A program made the position numbers and the translations under genes. The notes under the pieces were generated by a model. That model had not been told where the DNA came from and made no database searches. It saw only the letters and a program-made list of their open reading frames with translations. DNA of 64,000 bases. Source: Leishmania martiniquensis (lineage: Eukaryota > Euglenozoa > Kinetoplastea > Trypanosomatida > Trypanosomatidae). The DNA lies in the NCBI RefSeq assembly GCF_017916325.1, contig NC_090170.1, forward strand, positions 740,001 through 804,000, in the 5' to 3' direction. This document shows positions 18,125-27,287 of the stretch, in pieces (the stretch's first letter is position 1; the number at the start of each line of letters is the position of its first letter).

Positions 18125-21100
18125 ATGGCCCGCGCCCAAGCCATTGAGACGAGGCTGGAGAAGCTGGTGCCGGCCCTGGATGAGTACTACACAAGCGGGT
18201 TCCTCACTCGCGACGAGACGGTAGAGGTGTCACGGCAGCGCCGGCACTGGGAGTTCCGTCTCGTTGCGAAGCCTCTTCTTCTTCTTGATGTGCGCGGGGC
18301 CATCGCGTACGAGCTGGGGCTCGAGAAGCGCCTTCGTGAGTATTGCATCAACACAAAGCTCAACCTGCAGCACCGTTGGGACATCGTTGACCGCATCGAG
18401 CGCATCTACAAGATTGGTCTCAAGCACCTCCGCAATAAGGCGGAGCACGAAGCGCTGCGGCAGGAATGCGTCTTGTTTATGAAGCAGTTCCAGCGCAATG
18501 GCAGCCTCAGCAACCTCTACGGCGAGCTTATGGTGATGCACCCGTGGCGCAGTGACATTTGGGTGGAGGCGGCGGAATGGCAGGGGTTTTCGCAGCACAA
18601 CACAGACAACGCCCGCGCCATCATCCAGCAGGCGCTGCTGACCATGGCGTCCGAGCCGGCGGTCTGGGCCTGCGCGCTGCGTCTGGAGCTGCAGTTTGTG
18701 CAGCGTCTGCTGGAAGGGCTACTGGCGGAGCACCGCGAGGAGGTGGCCAAGATGCACAAGCGCGCGGCGAAAGCGGCTGAGGAGGGCGACGAGGAAAACC
18801 GCGCTGGTAATCCTAAGGCAGCAGCGGCGGAGGAGGCCACGTCGACGATCGCGCCGAAGCTGCGGGCTGAGAATGAGGCTATGGCCCAGGTGCTGCTTGA
18901 CCTTGCTTTAGCCAAGACGGTAGTAGAGGAGGCATTCAACAGCCCTGCCAGTGGGGCGGTTCTGCTGGAGCAGCTGCTGGCGGTTACGGGTTCTTACCCC
19001 TTCGCGCGCGAGGTTTTGGAGCTCGCCGTGACAACGGCGGTGCAGAAGATGGCTGAGGCGTGCAGAGGACCTGCTGACGCCACGGTCGAGGCAGCGCGCG
19101 CCTATGGCTCCCGCTGCGCATCAGCCTCGTCTTCTCTCACCATTGCATCCGACCAGCAGCGACTCCGTGTGCGCATGCAGTGGCGTCATGGGCACAACAT
19201 CGACATTGTTTTCGCGCACTACCTTGCCCTGGAGGACCTGGCCGTGAACCAGTACGCGACAGCCCTAGTGGACGTCACCACCTACCTTGCCGAGGGGGGC
19301 AGCGGGGGCGGCGCGACCGCGACGCCGCGAGGCCGGCAGAGGCAGCAGCAGCCGTTACCTGTCAGTGCCTCCTTCCTGTCCCCGTCGCTGGAGGTTCGTC
19401 GCCGCGCCGCTGTGAAGACAGTCGCCTCGCTTATGGCGTTTGCATTCGCGCCCGCGTCGGCCCTGGCCGAGCTGCCCGGTGTCTTGGCGGCTGACACAGA
19501 CTCAACGAAGCGCTTTCCAGCTGTGCGGCAAGCCTTCGTCAAGGCTCTGTGTTGCCTCGCCGCCGTTTCAGCGGAGGGGGTGTCGCGGGTGTGCGTGCAT
19601 CTGCTCCAGGCACCGGCTACCGCTACTGCTGTTACCAGCACTGCCGCGGCGACGACAAGCTGCAGCACCAAGAAGGCGGGCACGCATCAGCCACGTGACA
19701 TGCTGAATATCACGACGGCGGCCCAATGGCTCCTCGGACGGTCTCAGCTCGACAAATTCACCATTCAGGCGTGCGTCACAGAGCCGCAAGAGCGCACCGA
19801 GAGGCTGCTGGGGGAGGTATCTACGGTCTCTGATGTGCATCCGCCAGCCAAGTCGCGCGCCAGGCACGAGGCTTCCGCTGGCACGCGAGCTGATGGGGTG
19901 CTCATGACGTGGTCAGTAGTGCAGCTGCAGGAGTTCTTGCAGGCGAAGGACAGGGATGCCCTGGTGCAAGGCGTCGGCGGTGTTGGAGGCTTGAACAGCG
20001 CATCGCCGCTGAAGTCCGCTGCAGCGATGACCGCTGAAGACGTGGACCGCTTCATTGTGTGGTGGAAGGAGGAGGAGGCGCTGCTGCGTGGACAACAGGC
20101 GGAGCCGGGGGCCTCCGGCAACGAATCCGCTGCCTCGCAAGCGCGACGGCGTGCGGCAGCAGTGAAGCTGCTGCATGAGCACGGCCTCCTGCCTTCTGTG
20201 GACATGCCCGCTCCTACAGGGAAGAAGAGTCGCGGCGACAGGAAGAGAGGAACTGGCAGTGCCAGCAGCGACGCTGCTTCTGCAAACGCGTGGGCCAAGG
20301 CGCAAGCCATGTTGCTGAATCGATCCAGTGCACTGCAGTTCGTCCCAGCCGCGGGCACTGCCTCACCGGCTCGGCTACCGCTTTCTCTATGGCGTGTCTT
20401 TAGCGCCTTGGAGACACTGGAGGGCTCCATGCAGATGAGCGAGAAGGCACTCTCGGTAGCCTCGCGCAGTGGCAACATCATCAGCGACTGCGACGACAAT
20501 CTCGACAGCGGTGAGACCAGCGGTCGTGGCGTTTCAGCAGGGGCCAAGGGTGCGGGGGCGTTGTCTGCAAGCACGCGCCTTGCGAGCTTTGCCGCAGCCG
20601 GGCTGTTCTTCCTGAGTGGGGTGCCTCAAAGCACACTGAACCGCGAGGAGGAGTGGGTACGACTGGAAGGTGTAACCTCGCTGCTGCGGTGTCGGCTCTC
20701 CTCGTGGCTGGGACATGGAGTGTACACCCGAGACACGGTTGCCGAGGCACTGCAACGCGTCGAGAGCGACCTTGCCGAGGCTTGGATCGCGGACGTGCAA
20801 GGGCTGCTGACGTTGGCGCAACGGTGCCAGCCGTTGCCGCGCTTCGCGCAGACGCACTGCGTACTTCCTTTCTTGGAGGGCGTTTCGCTTTTCCGGTCTG
20901 CACCGGCACCTTTGGCAGCTCTCCCTGCGATGCCAGGCAGCGTTCTTGCACCCTCAAAGGCTGCTCGCGATGCGATCCAGGCGGCGAGGGAGGGGCACGA
21001 GGCGCTGCTGAAGCTCTACCACTTCTCCAAACACCCCGAGTCGTATCCCCCGCTTCTGTACGATGGTACCCCCGCCAGAAAGCTCGCACAACAGTCAAGG

Positions 21101-21292
21101 ACCACGCCGAGCGTGATCGGTAAGGCGTCGGCAGTGGAGGTGCAGCATGCAAACGCCGAGGACTGGGTGAGGTACGTGCTGTTCGAGCGTACGGTATCGA
21201 AAGACTTGCTGAGGGCCAAGACGGTGGTGGAGCAGGCACGTCGGGCCGCGCTGGCTCCACAGATCTTCATGGTGAGGCTGAACGCGCTGTAG
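18125..21292 (+). CDS. UTP6: UTP6, U3 snoRNP / SSU processome component
   Basis: A 1,055-residue protein identified as UTP6, a HAT-repeat subunit of the U3-containing small-subunit processome in the nucleolus, needed for 18S rRNA processing. The N-terminus shows the family start: ETRLEKLVPALDEYYTSGFLTRDETVEVSRQRRHWEFRL, then a YELGLEKRLREY segment. HAT-type helices follow (RIERIYKIGLKHLRNKAEHEALRQECVLFMKQ; WVEAAEWQGFSQHNTDNARAIIQQALL; WACALRLELQFVQRLL). The C-terminus ends in another HAT-like unit (DWVRYVLFERTVSKDLLRAKTVVEQARR). It is about twice the length of yeast and human UTP6; the extra length is Ala/Ser/Gly-rich insertions (about 215-245, 385-410, 490-520, 660-730). The ATG at 18125 is well placed. 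Confidence 0.88.
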   Translation: MARAQAIETRLEKLVPALDEYYTSGFLTRDETVEVSRQRRHWEFRLVAKPLLLLDVRGAIAYELGLEKRLREYCINTKLNLQHRWDIVDRIERIYKIGLKHLRNKAEHEALRQECVLFMKQFQRNGSLSNLYGELMVMHPWRSDIWVEAAEWQGFSQHNTDNARAIIQQALLTMASEPAVWACALRLELQFVQRLLEGLLAEHREEVAKMHKRAAKAAEEGDEENRAGNPKAAAAEEATSTIAPKLRAENEAMAQVLLDLALAKTVVEEAFNSPASGAVLLEQLLAVTGSYPFAREVLELAVTTAVQKMAEACRGPADATVEAARAYGSRCASASSSLTIASDQQRLRVRMQWRHGHNIDIVFAHYLALEDLAVNQYATALVDVTTYLAEGGSGGGATATPRGRQRQQQPLPVSASFLSPSLEVRRRAAVKTVASLMAFAFAPASALAELPGVLAADTDSTKRFPAVRQAFVKALCCLAAVSAEGVSRVCVHLLQAPATATAVTSTAAATTSCSTKKAGTHQPRDMLNITTAAQWLLGRSQLDKFTIQACVTEPQERTERLLGEVSTVSDVHPPAKSRARHEASAGTRADGVLMTWSVVQLQEFLQAKDRDALVQGVGGVGGLNSASPLKSAAAMTAEDVDRFIVWWKEEEALLRGQQAEPGASGNESAASQARRRAAAVKLLHEHGLLPSVDMPAPTGKKSRGDRKRGTGSASSDAASANAWAKAQAMLLNRSSALQFVPAAGTASPARLPLSLWRVFSALETLEGSMQMSEKALSVASRSGNIISDCDDNLDSGETSGRGVSAGAKGAGALSASTRLASFAAAGLFFLSGVPQSTLNREEEWVRLEGVTSLLRCRLSSWLGHGVYTRDTVAEALQRVESDLAEAWIADVQGLLTLAQRCQPLPRFAQTHCVLPFLEGVSLFRSAPAPLAALPAMPGSVLAPSKAARDAIQAAREGHEALLKLYHFSKHPESYPPLLYDGTPARKLAQQSRTTPSVIGKASAVEVQHANAEDWVRYVLFERTVSKDLLRAKTVVEQARRAALAPQIFMVRLNAL

Positions 21293-22405
21293 GGGGTAGA
21301 CGGTAGTGGTAAGAGCTGGGCAGAGGTACAAAGCAGCGGCGGTGTGGTGCTTTGCCGCTCCCCAGCTTTAGGCCCGTAACACCACTTTTCTGTCACAGGC
21401 AAGGCCTTTCTACCGCTTCGCGAACTCCTCTGCTTCCACCATCTCGTGGCGCAAGGTGACGTGCAACGGGTATCCCTCGCGCCGATGAGAGAGAGAGTGG
21501 GGAGGGAGAGAGAGGACGGGAATCTGTTTGGCGCGCGTCTTTTTCTCTAAGTTGAGCGACGAAGGGTGTTTCGCTTCCGTTTGCAGTCATAGAGACAGCG
21601 TCCTCCGTCGCGGCGTTTTCTTTTGAATGACTGCATTTCGAGTAAATCTGCGTTTTTGACGGCTTGATGCGTGCCACTTACAACAGTGTCAGCGTGTGCT
21701 CCCCACAGCCACTCACTTAATGAGACACCATTGACGCACTACTGGTAACATTTCACACACACACACACACGCTCTCGGGTGCGTCGTTTAACAGCACGAC
21801 AACGAAATCAAAACAAAAAATACTCGGGGGTTGTGCTGGGGGAACACATGGTGAGGGCGAGAGGCGCACATCTGTTCGCATACCAACGCCGAGGGGGCGC
21901 ACGAAGGAAATGCACAGGATTCGGTCGACGTGTCGCTGTGTGCGTTGTGCAGCGGAGGCTGTGCCTCTTTCCTTCGGCGTGGTCTTTGCGGCCATTCAGT
22001 GTCAGACGCTTTTTTTTCTTCCTAAAATTTAAGCTTGGCGATTGCCGTTGCATCTTGTGCCTGCGAGATGGACCACGAGACCAATCTGGAAGGGGCGCTC
22101 TTTAGCACGCTTCGCTGGGAGCGGCGCAGCAGATGGAGAAAAAGGTAAGACCGCTGTGGATGCAGCTCTGTTCGCTTGGGGAACTTCGAGCTTTCCCCCC
22201 CTCCTTCTCTGCCCCCACTTCGCTTGCTGACTTCCACACTGCTACGCGCTCCCCCCTTTTTTCTCTGGCGCTCATCTGAGTGCCGACTGCCATCGCAAAA
22301 TGCTTCTGTTTTTCTCTGTGCTGCACACGCACCCCCCCTCCCCCTCCCCCCACACAAACACAAACACAAAAGCTCCTCCTCCTCTCTGGGAGCCCAAAGC
22401 CCGCT
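21293..22405 (+). other. intergenic spacer, 1.1 kb
   Basis: No supported gene. A GA-rich stretch at 21485-21515, a CA tract at 21754-21770, a T-run near 22010-22020 and a C-rich run at 22195-22255. The next gene's frame is open from a GTG at 22280, but that extension contains a C-run and CA tract and is not protein-like. Confidence 0.6.
21754..21770. repeat. CA dinucleotide tract
   Basis: About eight CA units in a spacer; typical trypanosomatid intergenic microsatellite. Confidence 0.8.
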
Positions 22406-25168
22406 ATGCTCGGGAGGAAAGGACGCTGGCAAGCCATGCTGTGTAGTCGTCGCCCTAGCCTTCTCACAGGGGGGTCTCGCCTCACCCCTGCGTCCTCCTT
22501 CCAGCGTACACAGGCTCCCTGCCTCGGCACAACGGCTGCAGCGACCGTATGCAAATCGCTCGCAAAGCCATTCTTGGCGGATGTGGGCATCATCCACCCG
22601 AACGCCTCACTCCCCATCGTGCTGGCGGCACCGTCTGCCGACGTTCTAGCGACGCGCTTGGGGCCTGGGACGAGTGCGCACGAGACGCTTCGCCACGCGC
22701 TTGGCACACGGGATGCATATCGCATTTTTTCTGCGCTCTTAAGAGCTCAGCAGATGACCACCGGCACGCTATGCAGTGAACTGGAGCTCCTTCTCTCTAA
22801 CCTCGAGGAAGAGGCAGATTCATTGGCAACGGTGATCTGCGCCTGCGTGGCTGTGTCGCTGAGGCCGCTGGACTGGCCGCCATGGGTATCGGCACGCTTT
22901 GTAACCGCTGGGACGGCGTCCATGCCGATGGCACCTAACTATGTGTCTATCGGCACAGGAAGGGACGCGGGTGCGGATGAAGCGGTCAAGGGAGTGGGAG
23001 AGGTCTGGATGGACGCGTCGCCGCTGCGTGTCACGGCTGCTGACATCCTGCGCCGCATCGCTTCACGGCTTCCCCCCCAAGGCGCGTGCTGCTCGGTGTC
23101 GTCGCCTTGTCTGACATTGCTCAAGTGGCTCGCGCTCCTGTGTGGGGTGGCGCTGGCATTGTCACCCAAGACAGCGCTGCGCCTCGCGGCTGAGGCCAGT
23201 CGGGTGTCTCTAGACGCCGCTGGGGTCGCCCTGGCTACATTCTGCGCGTCTCACTCGTTGACCGCTACCGGTAGCCGTGGCAAAAGCGCCGCCGCTGCTG
23301 TAGGCCACACACGTGAAACGTGGTGGCTGTCGCTCTGGATGGAGCTGACCCAACCCAGCACGCAGCCGCCGTGCCCACCTCCCTTTTCGCTGGAGGCTGT
23401 GATAGCCTCGCCGGCCGCGCTGGTGTGCACCAGCGGCCTACTGTCCGCTGACCTTCGCAAGAGGCGCGTCTCGTGGCATCTGCATTGTCTCATTGCGTCG
23501 AAGGAGGTGCACCGGGCGGCGCGACTCTTGGCCGGCTTGTGCGACGATAAATCCACTGCGCTGTGGGGTGGCGACGCTGCACCGGAGATGTGGACGCGGA
23601 CCAGTACCCCGATCCCTGTCTTGGTGTCTACCCAGGCGGAGCTTCTCTCCGCTCTCACACCCCAGCTGCTGGGTGAGGATGGCATAGGTGAGCAGTTGGC
23701 ACTGAGTCTGATGATGCATCTGAAGTGCGTGCAGTCGCAGTCGAAACAGCCTTGGAGCGGTGTGCCGCAGTCCCTGTCATTTGTGCCAACTGTCGCAGCA
23801 AACGCTCTCTTATACGCGCGCATGCTGCAATACTTATTGATGTCCAGCAGACATGTGTGCAGCAGGGACAGCTATGTACAGCATCTTCATGATCTCTCGC
23901 TTCTGCTGTCCCACGGCAGCATCTACGCGCTGGCAGCGTCGCTGGTGCCGGCAGATCAACCCTTGACAGCCGTCATGGTGGCCGCGAAAGATACCCATCG
24001 CGAAGGTCACATGCAGCTGCTCGTTGGCGCGCTGCGCGATGTCGTTGACTCTCTCTGTGAGGAACCCGCTCCTGCAGCCACCGGCGCCGCTACCGAGGAA
24101 AGCGCTGCCTCCACGCCGAGGGCTCTGGCAACTGAGTCAGCGCCCTCATCCAACAGTGTGGCGCCGTCGACGGGTAAGAAGAGGTGGGGGGCTGCGAAGG
24201 TAAAGGAAGTGCAGGGCCCCCTCGAGCTGGCCGAGGCATGCTCGAGGGGCGCAGCATCGTGGCGCTGGCGTGAGGATGTGCTGTCGGAGGCGGACGGCAC
24301 GGTTCAGGCGGCGGTGCGCCTCCTCATATCGCTGCTGGAGTTGTGCTCTAGCCAAAAGAACCGGCTCCCGCTGCGCACCGCCGAGCCCAAGTGGCGGCGG
24401 GAGCTGCGCGAGCGAACCGCCGTGCGTGCGCACAAGTTCGAGCTGCTCCTGCAGGAGCTCCCACACGCAGAGCTGCGCGCTCTGCTGCACACCCTCTTAG
24501 GGCATGGCTACATCCGCGAGGGCAGTCAACTGGGTGTCTCTTTGGTGAGAGGCGAGCAGCTCGATTTGCGCTACTACACCCTACCCTTGCTCGGGTCCCT
24601 TTACGTGGCGGTGTCGGCCTTGCCGTCCAGCGCTTCGGCCCTCACCGGCGCAGAGGCGGAGACGGAGTCCGAAAAAGAAGCGGTTTACCGTATGTATCGG
24701 CGGCGGCTCGAGCTCTGCGGCACTGCTGATTTCAACGTCAGCGCCCCTTCGCAGCCGCGCGCTAGAGGCTGTCGCATCTGCAGCGTTGGCGAGAAGGAGC
24801 ATCGTGACGGTGCTGCGACGCTTACGAGCTGCGACTCGGATGACTCTGGGGCTGCGGCAACCACGGCGCTCGTGTGCACGCCCGAAAACAAGCTTGTCCA
24901 GGCGCTGGTGCTTGCCAGCGCGCGTCCCGTGACGTCTTTCGAAAGCTACGCGACGGCTGAACTGGCGAACTGCTTACTGAACCGTCGCGTCATTCTGCCG
25001 GGGCGGGGAATGGTGGTGGATGTGGGGCCTGCTGGGGTTTCCTTCAATGACTCCTTTGGTGGAGGCACAGGGGCGGTCTTCGGCCCGTGGCGTTGCACAG
25101 GTGTGGTCACCTGGGAACAGGAAGGCGGCACCGCTCGCGAAACGCGTTTGAGAGGGGACGGAGACTAG
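22406..25168 (+). CDS. large unrecognised protein, possible mitochondrial import signal
   Basis: A 920-residue protein I do not recognise. The first 35 residues (MLGRKGRWQAMLCSRRPSLLTGGSRL) are rich in Arg, Ser and Leu and lack acids, so they look like a mitochondrial presequence. Much of the rest is built of Ala/Leu-rich helices with conserved-looking pairs (LKWLALLCGVALALSPKTALRLAAEASRVSL; AANALLYARMLQYLLMSS; LVQALVLASARPV), suggesting an alpha-helical repeat fold. A low-complexity linker lies at about 560-595. A basic segment follows (KWRRELRERTAVRAHKFELLLQEL). The C-terminus is strand-rich (VILPGRGMVVDVGPAG). The start is the ATG at 22406; the frame before it opens from GTG only. No enzymatic motif was found. 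Confidence 0.65.
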   Translation: MLGRKGRWQAMLCSRRPSLLTGGSRLTPASSFQRTQAPCLGTTAAATVCKSLAKPFLADVGIIHPNASLPIVLAAPSADVLATRLGPGTSAHETLRHALGTRDAYRIFSALLRAQQMTTGTLCSELELLLSNLEEEADSLATVICACVAVSLRPLDWPPWVSARFVTAGTASMPMAPNYVSIGTGRDAGADEAVKGVGEVWMDASPLRVTAADILRRIASRLPPQGACCSVSSPCLTLLKWLALLCGVALALSPKTALRLAAEASRVSLDAAGVALATFCASHSLTATGSRGKSAAAAVGHTRETWWLSLWMELTQPSTQPPCPPPFSLEAVIASPAALVCTSGLLSADLRKRRVSWHLHCLIASKEVHRAARLLAGLCDDKSTALWGGDAAPEMWTRTSTPIPVLVSTQAELLSALTPQLLGEDGIGEQLALSLMMHLKCVQSQSKQPWSGVPQSLSFVPTVAANALLYARMLQYLLMSSRHVCSRDSYVQHLHDLSLLLSHGSIYALAASLVPADQPLTAVMVAAKDTHREGHMQLLVGALRDVVDSLCEEPAPAATGAATEESAASTPRALATESAPSSNSVAPSTGKKRWGAAKVKEVQGPLELAEACSRGAASWRWREDVLSEADGTVQAAVRLLISLLELCSSQKNRLPLRTAEPKWRRELRERTAVRAHKFELLLQELPHAELRALLHTLLGHGYIREGSQLGVSLVRGEQLDLRYYTLPLLGSLYVAVSALPSSASALTGAEAETESEKEAVYRMYRRRLELCGTADFNVSAPSQPRARGCRICSVGEKEHRDGAATLTSCDSDDSGAAATTALVCTPENKLVQALVLASARPVTSFESYATAELANCLLNRRVILPGRGMVVDVGPAGVSFNDSFGGGTGAVFGPWRCTGVVTWEQEGGTARETRLRGDGD

Positions 25169-26537
25169 GCAAAGTGATGGGCTTTGTATGTGAGCACTGA
25201 TTGAGAGAGAGGAGGAGGGAGGGGGGCCGCATGTATGTGCAGAGGAGCACGGCAATCCTGTGTCCGCCTCAGATCCTCAGATTGGAGGAAAACACACAGA
25301 TACACATCTTTGCTGAATAGCCGAACGTCTATGAATTTTCGTCCGGCGTCTCTTCCAACGTCCTCATCACAAAGACACACACACACACACCCACAGTCAC
25401 ACACATAAATATATAATGATGCGCGTGCCGGCCCAGGTCCACTCAGTCTCGCTCGCTCCGCTGTACTCCCCCTTTCTTGTGGATTCGTCTCCCTTTTTTC
25501 TCTCGTCACACTGCGCCGCCCCTGAAGACGTGCATGTAGATTGCCCTGCAACGCTGCATGCGTCTGGCCCCCTTTCCCCTCCTCCGCGGCGCACGTGCAG
25601 TGCGTCTCCTGCGACGATTCTGCTCTCGCTTTCTCAGAGCTGTGCTGACATGACGTATCTCCGTCTAGCGGTGCCTCGCTGCTTCAGTTCTGTGCGCTCC
25701 CCTCTCTTTTTGTGTAGTTTACTTTAAGCGTAGGCGAGGAGGCTCTCTCCATGGAAGCCCTTCTCCACTCTTCTGCGGCCTCTATTCTGCTTCCTCCTCC
25801 CCCCTCCTCCTCTTCCCCCACTGCCGTCCCTCGTGTGCTCGCGTTGCTCTCTGCGGCGTTGCTTGAGCGCTCCCCCGAACCTCAATCAGGTACCTTTTTT
25901 CTTCTGTCTGCTTGAGGGATGGGCGGGATGGGCACTCGAAGGCAAAGCTGAGGCTTGCGCAGGGGGTCGACGGCGCCGGGTGACCGAAGCGGCGCACGGC
26001 GATATCGAGGTGCTCTCTGTCTTTTTGTTTTCCTTGCGCTCTTTCTCCTGTCTTGCCTTGGCTGCAGGACAGGAAGAGCCGCACGAGGGACATCATGCAG
26101 GAGCGGCTCCTCGAAGAAGAAAAAAAAGTACGGCGACAGTAACGCAGACTAACGGCATCGCTTCCCGCGAAGCCGAAACGTGAGGTATACGAAACTCGGC
26201 GACAGCTCCCGGGGTAGGGAAGAAACCCCGAGCGCGGCAGTCGTGCAGGCTGGGTCCATCTCTTCTGCCCATTCCCATCCAGCTGATCTCGAAGGCGCGT
26301 CTTCTTTTTTTTCCAAATGCTCCTGCTGTGAACGGTTGATTTTCGCTCAGGCGCCAGGCGAGGATTGCGTGAGGGACCCATCGCCACCTTTTTCATGCGC
26401 ACCCATGCGCACTCGTCCAGTGAGAAGCGCAGGCTCTCTTTGCGTACCTCTTGCCACTCTCCCCCCTCCCCTCTCTTCTCTTCTCTCCCGTCGGCCTCTC
26501 TTCGCAGCAGAGTGGCTTCGATAACGGTTAGCAAAAG
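25169..26537 (+). other. intergenic spacer, 1.4 kb
   Basis: No supported gene. CA tract at 25375-25390 next to an AT-rich stretch (25406-25416). Pyrimidine-rich runs at 25780-25820 and 26455-26504, the latter being the trans-splicing signal of eS6. A 537-codon antisense frame spans this spacer and the eS6 gene but has no protein-like content. Confidence 0.6.
26506..26507 (+). promoter_or_regulatory. predicted spliced-leader acceptor AG for eS6
   Basis: First AG after an almost unbroken pyrimidine tract at about 26456-26503. It would leave a 30-nt 5' UTR. Inferred from sequence. Confidence 0.6.
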
Positions 26538-27287
26538 ATGAAACTCAACATCGCGTACCCCCGCAACGGGACGGTGAAGCAGTTCGATATCTCGGACGAG
26601 GTGCTCCGCCGGGTGCAGCTGCAGGACTACCGCCTCGGCAACGAGGTTGACGGCTCCATCTTTGGCAGCGAGTTCAAGGGCTACATCTTCCGCCTGCGCG
26701 GTGGCTCGGATAAGGATGGCTTCCCGATGGTGCCCGGCGTGCTCGCCCCCAGCCGTGTGTCGTTGCTGCTGAAGCGCGGTGCGATCGGCTTCAACACCTT
26801 CCGCGGCTACCAGGGTGAGCGCCGTCGCAAGAACGTTCGCGGGTGCGTGCTCGCGAGCGACATTGCGGTGCTGAACGTGACCATCTCCAAGGTCGGTGAC
26901 CAGCCCATCGAGGGTGTGACGGACATCACGGCGCCCCGCCGCCTGGGCCCGAAGCGCGCGAGCAAGATCCGCAAGCTGTTCAATCTGTCCCGTACGGAGG
27001 ACGTGCGAAAGTACGTGGTTCGTCGCCGCGTCGCCAAGAGCGGAAAGAAGGACCGTCTGAAGGCCCCAAAGATTCAGCGCCTCATTACGCCGAAGATCAA
27101 GGCCCGCCGTGCCAAGAAGGCTAAGGATGCCATTGCCAAGGTGCGGGCGTCTGCCGCTGAGCGTCGTGAGTACCTGCGCCTGATTGCCTCCAACCGCCGC
27201 GCACTGCGCCAGCGCGAGCACTCCAAGAAGCACACCCGCAAGGTGCACGCCCAGCGCGCCGAGGTGGCTGCGTTCCAGAAGAAGTAA
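26538..27287 (+). CDS. RPS6: 40S ribosomal protein S6 (eS6)
   Basis: A 249-residue eS6, a cytosolic small-subunit protein. It begins with the family's MKLNI start, contains WKGY-like FKGYIFRLRGGSDKDGFPM, the core RRLGPKRASKIRKLFNLS and KYVVRRRV, and has a lysine/arginine-rich C-terminal helix. Length matches the family. The C-terminus (REHSKKHTRKVHAQRAEVAAFQKK) lacks the run of serines after Arg-Arg that S6 kinases phosphorylate in animals and fungi, so that mode of control is probably absent. The ATG at 26538 follows a strong splice acceptor. Confidence 0.97.
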   Translation: MKLNIAYPRNGTVKQFDISDEVLRRVQLQDYRLGNEVDGSIFGSEFKGYIFRLRGGSDKDGFPMVPGVLAPSRVSLLLKRGAIGFNTFRGYQGERRRKNVRGCVLASDIAVLNVTISKVGDQPIEGVTDITAPRRLGPKRASKIRKLFNLSRTEDVRKYVVRRRVAKSGKKDRLKAPKIQRLITPKIKARRAKKAKDAIAKVRASAAERREYLRLIASNRRALRQREHSKKHTRKVHAQRAEVAAFQKK

